DNA from: Streptomyces sp. ATexAB-D23 | GTDB taxonomy: Bacteria > Actinomycetota > Actinomycetes > Streptomycetales > Streptomycetaceae | Assembly (NCBI RefSeq): GCF_000373645.1 | Contig: NZ_KB892024.1 | Span: 443,591 to 507,590, forward strand | Direction: 5' to 3' | Length of the DNA: 64,000 bases | Shown: one piece after another, positions 34,779 through 43,420 of the stretch | How the letters are laid out: each line of letters opens with the position of its first letter | How positions within the stretch are numbered: position 1 is the stretch's first letter | Translations under genes and position numbers: made by a program | The notes under the pieces: generated by a model | Databases searched by the model: none | Seen by the model: the letters and a program-made list of their open reading frames with translations, nothing else | Told to the model about the DNA's origin: nothing

Positions 34779-37700
34779 GTGACCCGCTCTTCCAACGGGT
34801 GGAGACACCGGCGCGCCTCCGCGCGCATCGCTCTTATGGTCACCTTGGCGATGACCGCCGGGGCGAGTGCGATGGCCACGGGTACGGCCGTCGCCGATAC
34901 GGCCGCCGAGACCGTGATCGTGAAGCCGGGCGCCCGCTTCGTACCCCGCGCCACGAGTGTGCTGAACGCCGGTGACACGGGCTTCCTGACGGCGCGTGAG
35001 GGCGACGACCGCCTCCGCTGGACCGACTACGCGTCCGGTACGGAGACCGTGCTGCCCGACCGGCTTCCGAAGGCGCCGGAGTACGACCCCGAGGCGGTCC
35101 GCCCCCGTGGCGACTGGCCCACCGGATTCGGGCACGGCTCCGACACCGTGGCGGTCTACGCGGAGAGCCCGAGTCCGCATGTGACGCTGCGACAGGGCGC
35201 GGGCGGCGGACCGGTCACGAGCATCGCGATCCCGGAGGGCCGGACGTATGTGGGGACATACGGCACGACCGTCGTCACCCGCACCGGCACCGAGAGCACG
35301 GTGGCCGGCCTCCACCTGCTGCGGACCGCGAACGGCGAGGTCGAGGACCAGCGGCTGGAAGGGCTTCCCGAGGGGTGGAACCTGTCGGTCTCCGACGGGG
35401 ACGCCCGCTCGGTCGTGATCCGGGGAATCTCCTGGGAGGGCACCACCATGGCCCAGGGCTGGTGGCTAGTCGACCTGGCGAGCGGGACGCTCCAGGCCCT
35501 GGACGAGCATGCCTCGGACGTCACTCTGGGCACGGACACCCTGCTGCAAGTGGGCTCCTACGCCGCCGAGTTGTTCGACCGTGAGGATCTGTCGGCCGAA
35601 CCCCGGTCGTTCGACCTGCGGCGCTACGAGCACGACACGACCTTCAGGATGCTCGGGAACTCGCTCGTCGGGGTCGCGCCCGTCAGCACCGGCAACAACG
35701 AGTACCGCGGCGACAATCTGGTGCGCATCTCCGACGACGGCAGGACCACCGGGGACCTGCTGGCCGTCGCCCACCCCGACCTGGCCCGGACACCGGACGG
35801 CTCCCTCCTGGTCGCGGGCGCCGAGACCCGGACCGCCGAGGGCCCTCTCGACTGGGGCTACTACCGGTTCACGGAAGCCGCCGACGGGACCGTGAAGCGC
35901 ACGCGCGTCGCGGACATCGAGGACATGCCAGCCCGGCCCGCGGGCATCGCCCTGGGCAGCGGCATCCTCACCACGGCGGACGACTCCCGCCTGTTCCAGC
36001 CGGCCACGTACATCGGCGCGTACCGGAGCACCTGGCTCAAGACGTCCGGCCGCCCGGACGAGGTCCGTACGACCGTGGACGGCCTCACCAGCGGGCGGGA
36101 CGCGGACTGTGGCTGGGGCGGCGACGAGCCGTACTGCGTGACCTTGCTCGCGAGCGGTGACGGGCTCCACGGCCGCAGGGAGGGCACCGAACGCGGTCAG
36201 ACGATGCTCTTCCGCAACGGCGCCGAGGACTGGGGCCCGCAGCTCACCACGGGCCTGATGACTCCCCGGCTCGTCGACCTCTCCGGCCGGTTCGGTGTGG
36301 TGAACGAGGCGTCGGGCGCCGGTCAGAAGGTCGTCGAGTTCCAGGGGAGCACCGACTCGGGCAAGGTGCTGGAGACCCGGTCGCAAACGGTCGCGGCGCT
36401 GTGGGGCAACATGCTGTGGAGCAATCTCCCCGGCTCGCCCACCGTCGCGTCGAAGACCCTGACGACCGGCGCGGCCGGCGCCTCGTTCACCACACCCAAC
36501 CAGTGCGTCCCCACCGAGTTGCAGGCCGTGGGCCGCTGGGTGCACTGGCTGTGCCGGGACGGGGGCTGGGTCAAGGGCGCGGGCGTCTACGACCGGCAGA
36601 CCGGCCGCTTCGTGACCGCACCCGACGACGACACCCTCCTCGCCGACGGCTACTTCGTCACTCACGAGGAGGGCGGCGGACTCACCCTCTTCGACCTGCA
36701 CAACGGCCTGCCGGCGGGCGGGACGTACGCCGATCTGCCGCAGCGGACACTGGTGGACGCGGCGGACCTGGGCCGGAGCACCGTGCGCCGCTCCGGCTGG
36801 ACCGTGGACCGCTTCGGCGGTCACGTCGCGTACACCGGGGACGACCGGCGGGTGCGCATCGTCCCCACGGGCGTCCCGGCCCCGGCCCTGACCGTCATCG
36901 ACACCGAGGCACCGGGCGGCTCGCTCGACCTACGGGCGTCCGCCCCGCACTGGCAGGGCTCCTGGTGGCTGTCCAAGCCCGCCGCCTCCTGGCAGCTGAC
37001 GCTGAGGAACACGGCGTCGGGCGCCGCGGTGCGTACCCTCTCCGGCGGTGAGGCGCGTGGTCTGGTGACGGCCTCGTGGGACGGCAGGACCGCCGCCGGC
37101 GCGTACGCCCCCAACGGGGCCTACACCTGGACGCTCACCGCCGCGCCCGCCGACGGCGTGGGCGCCGCCCTGACCACCTCGGGGACGGTCGAGCTGACCG
37201 GTGGGGCGGCCGTGGCGCGGGACTTCGTCGGGAACGACGGGTTCGGCGACCTCCTCGCCTTCACCTCGGCCGGCACCGCCGACTGGCGTGCGGGTACGGG
37301 CACCGGGACCGGGCGGGTCGAGGACAAGGTGTCGGCCACCGGCTGGACGGGCGACGACACCGTGACCGCCGCCGTGCCGTTCGAGGACATCAACGGCGAC
37401 CGCTGCAACGACGTGCTGGTCCGTACGAAGGCCGGCGAGCTGCGCGCGTACAAGCCGGCCTGCGGCGCCGCGTTCAAGCCCTCCACGCCGTACACGAGGA
37501 TCGGCGCCGGCTGGAACATGTTCGACGCCCTGACCTCGCCCGGCGACATGACGGGTGACGGCCACGCGGACCTGCTCGGCCGGACGCCCGAGGGCGACCT
37601 CTATTTCTACCGCGGCAGGGGCAACGGCCTGTTCGAGCCCCGGGTGAAGATCGGCTACAGCTGGCACGGCTACCTCCTCGCCGGCATGGGCGACCTCGAC

Positions 37701-37985
37701 GGCGACGGCAACGGCGACCTGCTGGCCCGGGACCGCTCGGGACTGGTCTGGCGCTACCCGTCCACCGGCAACGGCACGCTCGGCACCCGCGTCCAGGTCG
37801 GTTACGGCTGGACCATGTACGACACGATGGTCGGCTCCGGCGACCTGAACGGCGACGGCAGGGCGGACCTGCTCGCGCGGGACGCGTCCGGGGTGCTGTG
37901 GAGCTACCGGGGCGACGGCAAGGGCGCCCTGGCCGCGCGGGTGAAGGTCGGCGGCAGCTGGCAGATGTACCAGCACCTCTTCTGA
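34779..37985 (+). CDS. Large secreted protein with VCBS/FG-GAP repeats
   Basis: 1068 residues. Signal peptide: RSSNGWRHRRASARI, hydrophobic ALMVTLAMTAGASAMAT, cleavage near AVADT. The long middle (about 40-690) is beta-rich and probably a propeller (repeated GxxxTTADDSRLF-like strands). A FlgD-Ig-like domain follows (SWQLTLRNTASGAAVRTLSG; NGAYTWTLTAAPAD). The C terminus has three VCBS/FG-GAP calcium-binding repeats with DMTGDGHADLLGR, DLDGDGNGDLLAR and DLNGDGRADLLAR. Likely an extracellular carbohydrate- or surface-binding protein; no catalytic motif seen. The GTG at 34779 has GGGGAGGGA 8 nt upstream. Confidence 0.85.
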   Translation: MTRSSNGWRHRRASARIALMVTLAMTAGASAMATGTAVADTAAETVIVKPGARFVPRATSVLNAGDTGFLTAREGDDRLRWTDYASGTETVLPDRLPKAPEYDPEAVRPRGDWPTGFGHGSDTVAVYAESPSPHVTLRQGAGGGPVTSIAIPEGRTYVGTYGTTVVTRTGTESTVAGLHLLRTANGEVEDQRLEGLPEGWNLSVSDGDARSVVIRGISWEGTTMAQGWWLVDLASGTLQALDEHASDVTLGTDTLLQVGSYAAELFDREDLSAEPRSFDLRRYEHDTTFRMLGNSLVGVAPVSTGNNEYRGDNLVRISDDGRTTGDLLAVAHPDLARTPDGSLLVAGAETRTAEGPLDWGYYRFTEAADGTVKRTRVADIEDMPARPAGIALGSGILTTADDSRLFQPATYIGAYRSTWLKTSGRPDEVRTTVDGLTSGRDADCGWGGDEPYCVTLLASGDGLHGRREGTERGQTMLFRNGAEDWGPQLTTGLMTPRLVDLSGRFGVVNEASGAGQKVVEFQGSTDSGKVLETRSQTVAALWGNMLWSNLPGSPTVASKTLTTGAAGASFTTPNQCVPTELQAVGRWVHWLCRDGGWVKGAGVYDRQTGRFVTAPDDDTLLADGYFVTHEEGGGLTLFDLHNGLPAGGTYADLPQRTLVDAADLGRSTVRRSGWTVDRFGGHVAYTGDDRRVRIVPTGVPAPALTVIDTEAPGGSLDLRASAPHWQGSWWLSKPAASWQLTLRNTASGAAVRTLSGGEARGLVTASWDGRTAAGAYAPNGAYTWTLTAAPADGVGAALTTSGTVELTGGAAVARDFVGNDGFGDLLAFTSAGTADWRAGTGTGTGRVEDKVSATGWTGDDTVTAAVPFEDINGDRCNDVLVRTKAGELRAYKPACGAAFKPSTPYTRIGAGWNMFDALTSPGDMTGDGHADLLGRTPEGDLYFYRGRGNGLFEPRVKIGYSWHGYLLAGMGDLDGDGNGDLLARDRSGLVWRYPSTGNGTLGTRVQVGYGWTMYDTMVGSGDLNGDGRADLLARDASGVLWSYRGDGKGALAARVKVGGSWQMYQHLF

Positions 37986-38017
37986 GCCCCCCGAGCCCGC
38001 CCCCACCCCGATGACGG

Positions 38018-38052
38018 GGCCGCGCAACTGATACCCGATCGGCTGCGCGGCC
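38018..38052 (+). terminator. Likely terminator of the secreted repeat protein gene
   Basis: 9-bp arms GGCCGCGCA/TGCGCGGCC with a 17-nt loop, 33 bp beyond the stop and just before the tRNA-Lys promoter. Confidence 0.6.
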
Positions 38053-38084
38053 GGGGCGGGCTATGCTCGTGGGTGATTCGCCGA

Positions 38085-38158
38085 GGGCCGTTAGCTCAAT
38101 TGGTCAGAGCAGCGGACTTTTAATCCGTTGGTTGTGGGTTCGAGTCCCACACGGCCTA
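38085..38158 (+). tRNA. tRNA-Lys (anticodon UUU)
   Basis: 74 nt; acceptor GGGCCGT/ACGGCCT (first pair G-U), anticodon stem GCGGA/TCCGT with loop CTTTTAA, T-loop TTCGAGT, A73, CCA not encoded. TATGCT at about 38062-38067 is a good -10 box for it. Confidence 0.95.
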
Positions 38159-38164
38159 CCTCGT

Positions 38165-38197
38165 GGCCCCGGACCGGCACACCGCCGGTCCGGGGCC
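38165..38197 (+). terminator. Terminator of tRNA-Lys
   Basis: Perfect 14-bp stem GGCCCCGGACCGGC with a 5-nt loop, 7 nt after the tRNA. Confidence 0.88.
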
Positions 38198-38275
38198 GCC
38201 GTGCGTTCCTGTACGGGTGGACTGTCGGTGTCCTCCGCTACCGTTGACGGGCAACACGGCGTGGAGGGGGCCGCA

Positions 38276-39784
38276 TTGACTCGGGTCACGACGGTCGGCG
38301 GGGGGATCGCGGGTCTGGCCGCCGCGCTGTTCCTGGCGCGCAGGGGGCACACGGTCACGGTGCTGGAGCGCGATCCGTACCGGCCCGGGTCCGATCTCGA
38401 CGCGGACTTCTCCGCCTGGCGGCGGCCGGGCGTGCCCCAGGCCGTCCAGCCGCACGGGCTCCTGGCGCCGGTGCGCACCGTGCTGCGCGCACAGGCCCCG
38501 GACGTGTACGAGGCGATGCTGCGGCGGGGCGCCCGTGAGCGCAACGAGATGGAGTGGTTCGCCGAACCCGTGCCCGCCCGGCCGGGGGACGAGGACCTGG
38601 TCACCGTGCAGGCGCGGCGCATCGTGCTGGAGGCCGCACTGCACGATGCCGCGCACCGCGAGCCCAACGTCGACGTGCGGCTCGGGGAGCCCGCCGAAGG
38701 GCTCCTCGTCGAGCGGGGCGGTGCTGTTCCCCGGGTGACGGGGGTCCGGACGGCGGCCGGGCGGTACGACGCCGATCTGGTGCTGGACGCCGGCGGGCGG
38801 CGCTCCCCGGTGCCCGGCTGGCTGGCCGGTGCGGGCTGCCGGGACGTGGCCGTGGAGAACCACCGCATCGGCATCGCGTACTTCAGCCGCTGGTACCGGC
38901 TGCCGCCGGACGGGCCGAGGGATCCGGGGCGGGTCAGGGCGGGTTCGGTGGCGGCGTTCGCGGTCGGCGGGGTCTTCCCCTCCGACAACGGAATATTCGC
39001 CGTGCTCCTGACCGTGTCCACCGCCGACCCCACACGCGGCGCGCTCATGGACCCCGAGGTGTTCGAACGGGCGGCCCGGACGTTCCCCGCCGTCGCGGCC
39101 TGGCTGGCGCTGGGCCCGGAGCCGGTGTCCGGGGTCCTCGCGATGGGCGGCCTCGACAACCGCTGGACCGCGTTGGCCGACGCGGAAGGGCCGGTCGTCA
39201 CCGGCCTGGTCGGCGTCGGGGACGCGACGACGCACACCAATCCGACGCTGGGCCAGGGGGTGTCCCTGGCCCTGTGGGCGGCCCAGTGGGTGGCGGGCAA
39301 CGCGGGCGTCGCGGCGGACGACCCGGCGTCGTTCGCGGACGCCTACCACCGCTGGGCCGGGCGCCGGCTGCGCCCGTGGTTCGACGTCCAGGTCGCGACG
39401 GACCGGGCCAACGCGGCCCGGCTGAAGAACCTCGGGCGGGAACCGGACCGGACACCGACGGGCGGGGCCGGGGGAGCGGCGGACCGGGAGGGCGGCCGGG
39501 AAAGTGCCCGGGAGAAGGCCGCCCTGTCCGCGTGTTCCTGGGAGGACCCGGTCGTGATGCGGGCCCGCGCCCGTGTCCGCCATCTCGTCGAGACCGCCGA
39601 CCGGGCCTACGGCACCGAGGAGGTGCGGGCCCGGCTGGCGGTCTGGCTGGCGGACCACCCGGACTTCACGCCCGGGACCGACGGCCCCGGGCGTGACGAG
39701 TGGGAGTCGGCCGTGCGCGCCGTGCGGCGGCCCGGCGTCAGACCAGGATCCTCGACTTCGCCCGCTGGTACTCCTCCTCCGTGA
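38276..39784 (+). CDS. FAD-dependent oxidoreductase (geranylgeranyl reductase/PHBH-like)
   Basis: 502-residue flavoprotein. N-terminal FAD-binding Rossmann motif VGGGIAGLAAALFLARRGHT with VLERD, and the second FAD motif GLVGVGDATTHTNPTLGQG. The middle (QPHGLLAPVRTVLRA) resembles monooxygenase-like squalene/tryptophan-halogenase relatives. Substrate unknown. The only good ribosome site, GGAGGGGG, supports a TTG start at 38276; an in-frame GTG at 38261 overlaps that site. The 3' end runs 47 bp into the convergent PLDc_N gene. Confidence 0.8.
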   Translation: MTRVTTVGGGIAGLAAALFLARRGHTVTVLERDPYRPGSDLDADFSAWRRPGVPQAVQPHGLLAPVRTVLRAQAPDVYEAMLRRGARERNEMEWFAEPVPARPGDEDLVTVQARRIVLEAALHDAAHREPNVDVRLGEPAEGLLVERGGAVPRVTGVRTAAGRYDADLVLDAGGRRSPVPGWLAGAGCRDVAVENHRIGIAYFSRWYRLPPDGPRDPGRVRAGSVAAFAVGGVFPSDNGIFAVLLTVSTADPTRGALMDPEVFERAARTFPAVAAWLALGPEPVSGVLAMGGLDNRWTALADAEGPVVTGLVGVGDATTHTNPTLGQGVSLALWAAQWVAGNAGVAADDPASFADAYHRWAGRRLRPWFDVQVATDRANAARLKNLGREPDRTPTGGAGGAADREGGRESAREKAALSACSWEDPVVMRARARVRHLVETADRAYGTEEVRARLAVWLADHPDFTPGTDGPGRDEWESAVRAVRRPGVRPGSSTSPAGTPPP

Positions 39785-40157
39785 GCGCGCCCTTGTCCTT
39801 GAGGTCGGAGAGCCTCGACAGGTCCTCGACGTGGCTGCCCCCGCGGGTGCCGTCCTGACCGTCGCGGCCGTCCGTGCCGGCCGCCTCTCTCACATACGCC
39901 TTGAAGGCGGCCTCGCGCTCCTTGGCCTCCCGGGCGTCGCGCTTGCTCATGGACTTGCCGCGGGCGACCACGTAGATGAGAACGCCCAGGTAGGGCAGGA
40001 CCAGCACCAGGATCAGCCAGCCGGCCTTGGCCAGGCCACCGAGGTCGTGGCTGCGGAAGACGTCCATGATGACCCGGAAGAGCAGGAAGAGCCACATGAT
40101 CCAGAGGAAGAACCAGAGCATCGTCCAGAACAGGTTGAGCAGCGGATAGTCGTCCAT
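39738..40157 (-). CDS. PLDc_N and SHOCT domain membrane protein
   Basis: 139 residues. Two N-terminal membrane helices (LFWTMLWFFLWIMWLFLLF; GWLILVLVLPYLGVLIYVV) form the PLDc_N-type module. A charged region (SMSKRDAREAKEREAAFKAY) follows, and a C-terminal SHOCT motif LSRLSDLKDKGALTEEEYQR. Such proteins are common in Streptomyces; function unknown, possibly oligomerisation at the membrane. The ATG at 40157 has GGGAG upstream. Its 3' end overlaps the convergent FAD gene. Confidence 0.85.
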   Translation of the reverse strand: MDDYPLLNLFWTMLWFFLWIMWLFLLFRVIMDVFRSHDLGGLAKAGWLILVLVLPYLGVLIYVVARGKSMSKRDAREAKEREAAFKAYVREAAGTDGRDGQDGTRGGSHVEDLSRLSDLKDKGALTEEEYQRAKSRILV

Positions 40158-40324
40158 CGTCCACTCCCGGAGCCGTGCTGAATGGCTGAATCTGAAACCA
40201 GTCATATCACCACATTCACCCCATTGCTCGTTGGTGTGGGGCGAGGGGGGCCGCGCATCCGCCGGGGTGGGGCCGCTCGGTGGTCATCAAGGCCGTGAAC
40301 ATGCCGTAGAGTTGTATTCAACGA

Positions 40325-40398
40325 CGCGGGGTGGAGCAGCTCGGTAGCTCGCTGGGCTCATAACCCAGAGGTCGCAGGTTCAAATCCTGTCCCCGCTA
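40325..40398 (+). tRNA. Initiator tRNA-fMet (anticodon CAU)
   Basis: 74 nt. Initiator features: an unpaired first acceptor position (C1 against U72), three consecutive G-C pairs at the base of the anticodon stem (CTGGG/CCCAG), loop CTCATAA, A73. CCA not encoded. A -10-like TAGAGT lies about 15 nt upstream. Confidence 0.95.
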
Positions 40399-40405
40399 CT
40401 GAAGG

Positions 40406-40442
40406 ATCAGGCCCGGCACGCATGAAGCGTGCCGGGCCTGAT
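40406..40442 (+). terminator. Terminator of tRNA-fMet
   Basis: Perfect 16-bp stem ATCAGGCCCGGCACGC with a 5-nt loop, 8 nt after the tRNA. Confidence 0.9.
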
Positions 40443-40554
40443 GCGTTTCCCGGGGGCCCTCAGCCCTCTCGCTAGCCCCATCGGCCGACGAGGAGTCGCC
40501 GTGCGGCCGGGATGAGGTGAGTCTGGGGAGTGGTGCGCGGTACCGTCCGCGGCC

Positions 40555-41745
40555 GTGGTGGCGCCGGGCAGGAGACCGCAGGTGGGGAAGTGGCAGCGAC
40601 GGTGGCGGGGGCGCGGTGGCGTGCCGAACCGCCGGCTCGTCCGGACTCTGCCCGCCGCGATGATCCTCGTGGGGGTGGTGTTCGACTTCTTCACCCCGGC
40701 CGCCTTCACGGCCGTCCCGATGTTCGCGGCCGCCCCGCTGCTCGCCGCCCCCTTCTTCAGTCTGGGCGCGACCATCCGGATCGGGATCGCCTCGATGGTC
40801 GCCATAGTGGGCATGCGGCTGTACAGGGGGGCGCTGCCGGGTGTGGTCCCGTTCATCGAACTGCTCACCGTCTTCACGGTCTTCGTCCAGGCGTGCGTGA
40901 TCAACCGGGTCGTCCAGCGGAGCAATGAGCGGCTGGCCTCGGCCCGGGTCATCGCGGAGACCGCCATGCGGGCCGTGCTGCCGACGCCGGCCGAGCGGAT
41001 CGGCGGGTTGCACGTGGCCGCGCGGTACGAGGCGGCGCAGGCGGACGAGTTCGTCGGGGGCGACCTGTTCTCGGCGACCGACACCCCGTACGGCGTGCGG
41101 CTGGTGCTCGGGGACGTGCGGGGGAAGGGGCTGGACGCGGTGGCCGCGGTAGCGGTGGTCATCGGGGCGTTCCGGGAGGCGGCCGAGCAGGAGAAGTCGC
41201 TGGAGGGGGTGGCGCGGCGGCTGGAGCGCGCACTGGAGCGGGAGTCGACCCGGGACGGCGGCTTCGACGCGTTCGAGGAGTTCGTCACCGCCGTGGTCGC
41301 GGAGATTCCGCCGGGTGCGCAACGGGTGCGGATCGTGAACCGGGGCCACCCCGACCCGCTGCTGCTGAGTCAGGACGGGGCGGTGGAGACGCTGACGCCT
41401 TCGGAGCCCGCGCTGCCGCTGGGCATGGATCTGGTCGTGCGGCCGGACCGGGCGGACGAGTGGGAGCTGCCGGCCGGGGGGACGCTCCTGTTCTACACGG
41501 ACGGGCTGTCCGAGGCTCGCGACGCCGAGGGCGTCTTCTACGACCCGGTGGAGCGGCTGCGCGGACGGCTCTTCCCCGAGCCCGAGGAACTGCTCTCCGC
41601 GCTCAGCGACGACGTACGGCTGCATACGGGGGGCAAGGCGACCGACGACATGGCGCTGCTCGCGGTCCTGCGGCCGGCGAAGGGGCAGCCCGACCGGCGC
41701 AGGACGGTCAAGATCATCAAACGGGATGCCACCCTCCGTGACTGA
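40555..41745 (+). CDS. Membrane PP2C (SpoIIE-type) protein phosphatase
   Basis: 396 residues. An N-terminal membrane region of about three to four helices (residues 28-118) is followed by a SpoIIE/RsbU-type phosphatase domain (about 150-380). Metal-binding motifs: EFVGGDLFSATDTPYGVRLV with GDVRGKG, NRGHPDPLLL, FYTDGLSEARD and the terminal GGKATDDMALLAV. Such enzymes dephosphorylate anti-anti-sigma factors in partner-switching cascades; the partner is not in the window. GTG 40555 is the longest start; GTG 40582 is an alternative. Downstream lies the c-di-AMP riboswitch, so it is not in operon with the M23 gene. Confidence 0.88.
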   Translation: MVAPGRRPQVGKWQRRWRGRGGVPNRRLVRTLPAAMILVGVVFDFFTPAAFTAVPMFAAAPLLAAPFFSLGATIRIGIASMVAIVGMRLYRGALPGVVPFIELLTVFTVFVQACVINRVVQRSNERLASARVIAETAMRAVLPTPAERIGGLHVAARYEAAQADEFVGGDLFSATDTPYGVRLVLGDVRGKGLDAVAAVAVVIGAFREAAEQEKSLEGVARRLERALERESTRDGGFDAFEEFVTAVVAEIPPGAQRVRIVNRGHPDPLLLSQDGAVETLTPSEPALPLGMDLVVRPDRADEWELPAGGTLLFYTDGLSEARDAEGVFYDPVERLRGRLFPEPEELLSALSDDVRLHTGGKATDDMALLAVLRPAKGQPDRRRTVKIIKRDATLRD

Positions 41746-41959
41746 AGGGCGCCGCTCCGCATAACATTTGACACACCGTCAGAAACTGGGCAGGGCCCGG
41801 ATGGCTGGCAGCTCGCCCGCTTCCACCCGCTTGTGTCCCGTAAAGTCCAGGCCAAAGACGTGAACGATCAGCGGGAACGGCTTGGAATCGGGCCCGCCTG
41901 TCTATTAACGTTCGATAACGCAGCGCGGTTGTCCCAGCCGCCGTCAGTGGCGGCACCGT
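41746..41959 (+). promoter_or_regulatory. Promoter region of the M23 peptidase gene
   Basis: No gene seen. The AT-rich stretch TGTCTATTAACGTTCGATAACG near 41900-41920 precedes the riboswitch, and TTGGAA just upstream could be a -35 box. The exact start point is not evident. Confidence 0.4.
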
Positions 41960-42097
41960 GCGCGAGCGCCGAATTCCGCAAGGGAACCGGGGAACCACCT
42001 ACATGGGGTGAATCGGGCATCTCTGTCTTCGCAAGAGGCGGAGGAACCCGTAGGAGACCTTCCTGCTCCGAACCCGTCAGCTAACCCGGTAGGCGAG
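41960..42097 (+). promoter_or_regulatory. c-di-AMP riboswitch (ydaO/yuaA type)
   Basis: Conserved ydaO elements occur in order: GCCGAATTCCGC, GGGAACCGGGGAACCA, GGGGTGAATC, and the near-invariant 3' block CGAACCCGTCAGCTAACCC followed by GGTAGGC. It lies 25 bp upstream of an M23 peptidase start. In Streptomyces this class is known to control cell-wall hydrolase genes (rpfA and relatives), with c-di-AMP binding switching expression off. Boundaries are approximate. Confidence 0.92.
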
Positions 42098-42121
42098 AAG
42101 GAAGGAAAGGAGTGCGCCCGC

Positions 42122-43321
42122 GTGGCGTCCAACAAGCCTGCCCCCGAATCCCCTTCCAGGTTCGTGCCCGAGTACGGCCCCGGCTTCGCCCCGGTCCCCG
42201 GCACCGCGTACGTCCCGGAGCAGGGAAGTGGCTACGCGACCGATCCGGGCAACGGCTTCGCCGACGGCGCCGGCCCGGACTTCGGCGCCGGCCCCGACTT
42301 CGGCACCGGTTTCCGCACGGACGCGGGTGACGCCGGCTCAGACCGGACCTGGGAGGAATGGAACCCTACCGAGGAGTCCGTCCGCCCCGTCCGAGGCAAG
42401 CACCGCGTCGCCAAGCAGCGCAATGGTCTGGCCCGTAGCTCCACCGTCCTCGGCGTCGGTGTCATCGCGGCCGTCGGTGCGGGCGGCATGGCCACCGCAC
42501 AGAGCAAACCGCCGGTCTCCATCTCTCTTCCCGATTCCATCGCGGACAATCTCCCCGACGCCAAGTCCCTCCCCGGCGTGGGCGCGTTGTTCTCCGGTGA
42601 GGCCGAGGCCGACACCCCGGCCACCGCGACCGCCGCCGCCCCGCTGACGACCGCCGGCATCACCACCGCCGAGGCCGAGCAGGGCACCACGGACGCCGGT
42701 GAGGCGCTGCGCGCCCGCATCCTCCAGCAGGCCGAGCAGCAGCAGGGCGCCGCCGACGCCGAGGCCAAGGCGGCCGAGGAGAAGGCCGCGGCGGAGAAGG
42801 CCGCCGCCGAGGCGAAGAAGCAGCAGGACGAGGCCGAGGCCAAGGCCGCCGCCGAGAAGAAGAAGGCGGAGGAGGAGGCGAAGAAGAAGGCCGAGGCCCT
42901 GCGCCTCGCCAAGCTCGCCGCCAGCTACGCCATCCCGACCTCCTCGTACACGATCACCTCGACGTTCGGCGAGGCCGGTTCGATGTGGTCCTCCGGCTAC
43001 CACACGGGCCTCGACTTCGCGGCGCCGACCGGTACTCCGATCAAGGCCATCCACACCGGCACCATCAAGTCGGCCGGCTGGTCCGGTGCCTACGGCTACC
43101 GCACGGTGCTGGAGCTGGACGACGGTACGGAGCTGTGGTTCTGCCACCAGTCCTCGATCGGCGTCACCGTCGGCCAGAAGGTCACCACCGGCGACACCAT
43201 CGGACGCGTCGGCGCGACCGGCAATGTCACCGGACCGCACCTCCACCTGGAGGTCCACACCCCGGACGGCACCGGCATCGACCCGATGGCCTGGCTCCGC
43301 GCCCGCGGCCTGACCGTCTGA
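42122..43321 (+). CDS. M23 (LytM) peptidoglycan endopeptidase under riboswitch control
   Basis: 399 residues. A Gly/Pro/Asp-rich N-terminal region (GPDFGAGPDFGTGF) comes first, then a hydrophobic segment TVLGVGVIAAVGAGGMATA near residues 110-130 as membrane anchor or late signal. An Ala/Glu/Lys coiled coil (about 200-300) leads to a C-terminal M23 domain: SGYHTGLDFAAPTGTPI (His, Asp) and TGPHLHLEVH, the zinc ligands. It cuts peptide cross-bridges in wall remodelling. The GTG at 42122 has AAAGGAG upstream. The adjacent riboswitch ties expression to c-di-AMP. Confidence 0.92.
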   Translation: MASNKPAPESPSRFVPEYGPGFAPVPGTAYVPEQGSGYATDPGNGFADGAGPDFGAGPDFGTGFRTDAGDAGSDRTWEEWNPTEESVRPVRGKHRVAKQRNGLARSSTVLGVGVIAAVGAGGMATAQSKPPVSISLPDSIADNLPDAKSLPGVGALFSGEAEADTPATATAAAPLTTAGITTAEAEQGTTDAGEALRARILQQAEQQQGAADAEAKAAEEKAAAEKAAAEAKKQQDEAEAKAAAEKKKAEEEAKKKAEALRLAKLAASYAIPTSSYTITSTFGEAGSMWSSGYHTGLDFAAPTGTPIKAIHTGTIKSAGWSGAYGYRTVLELDDGTELWFCHQSSIGVTVGQKVTTGDTIGRVGATGNVTGPHLHLEVHTPDGTGIDPMAWLRARGLTV

Positions 43322-43420
43322 CACCCCTTTCGCTCCGGCGTGCCCCCTCGCGTTCACACGCGCCCCGGCGCGCCCCCGCACGGCTGCTCCGCGGCCACCG
43401 AACCCCGGCAGTCCTGGCGC

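Noticed and set aside
42008..42121. Upstream in-frame start for the M23 peptidase
   Set aside because: It falls inside the riboswitch, which cannot also be read as protein.
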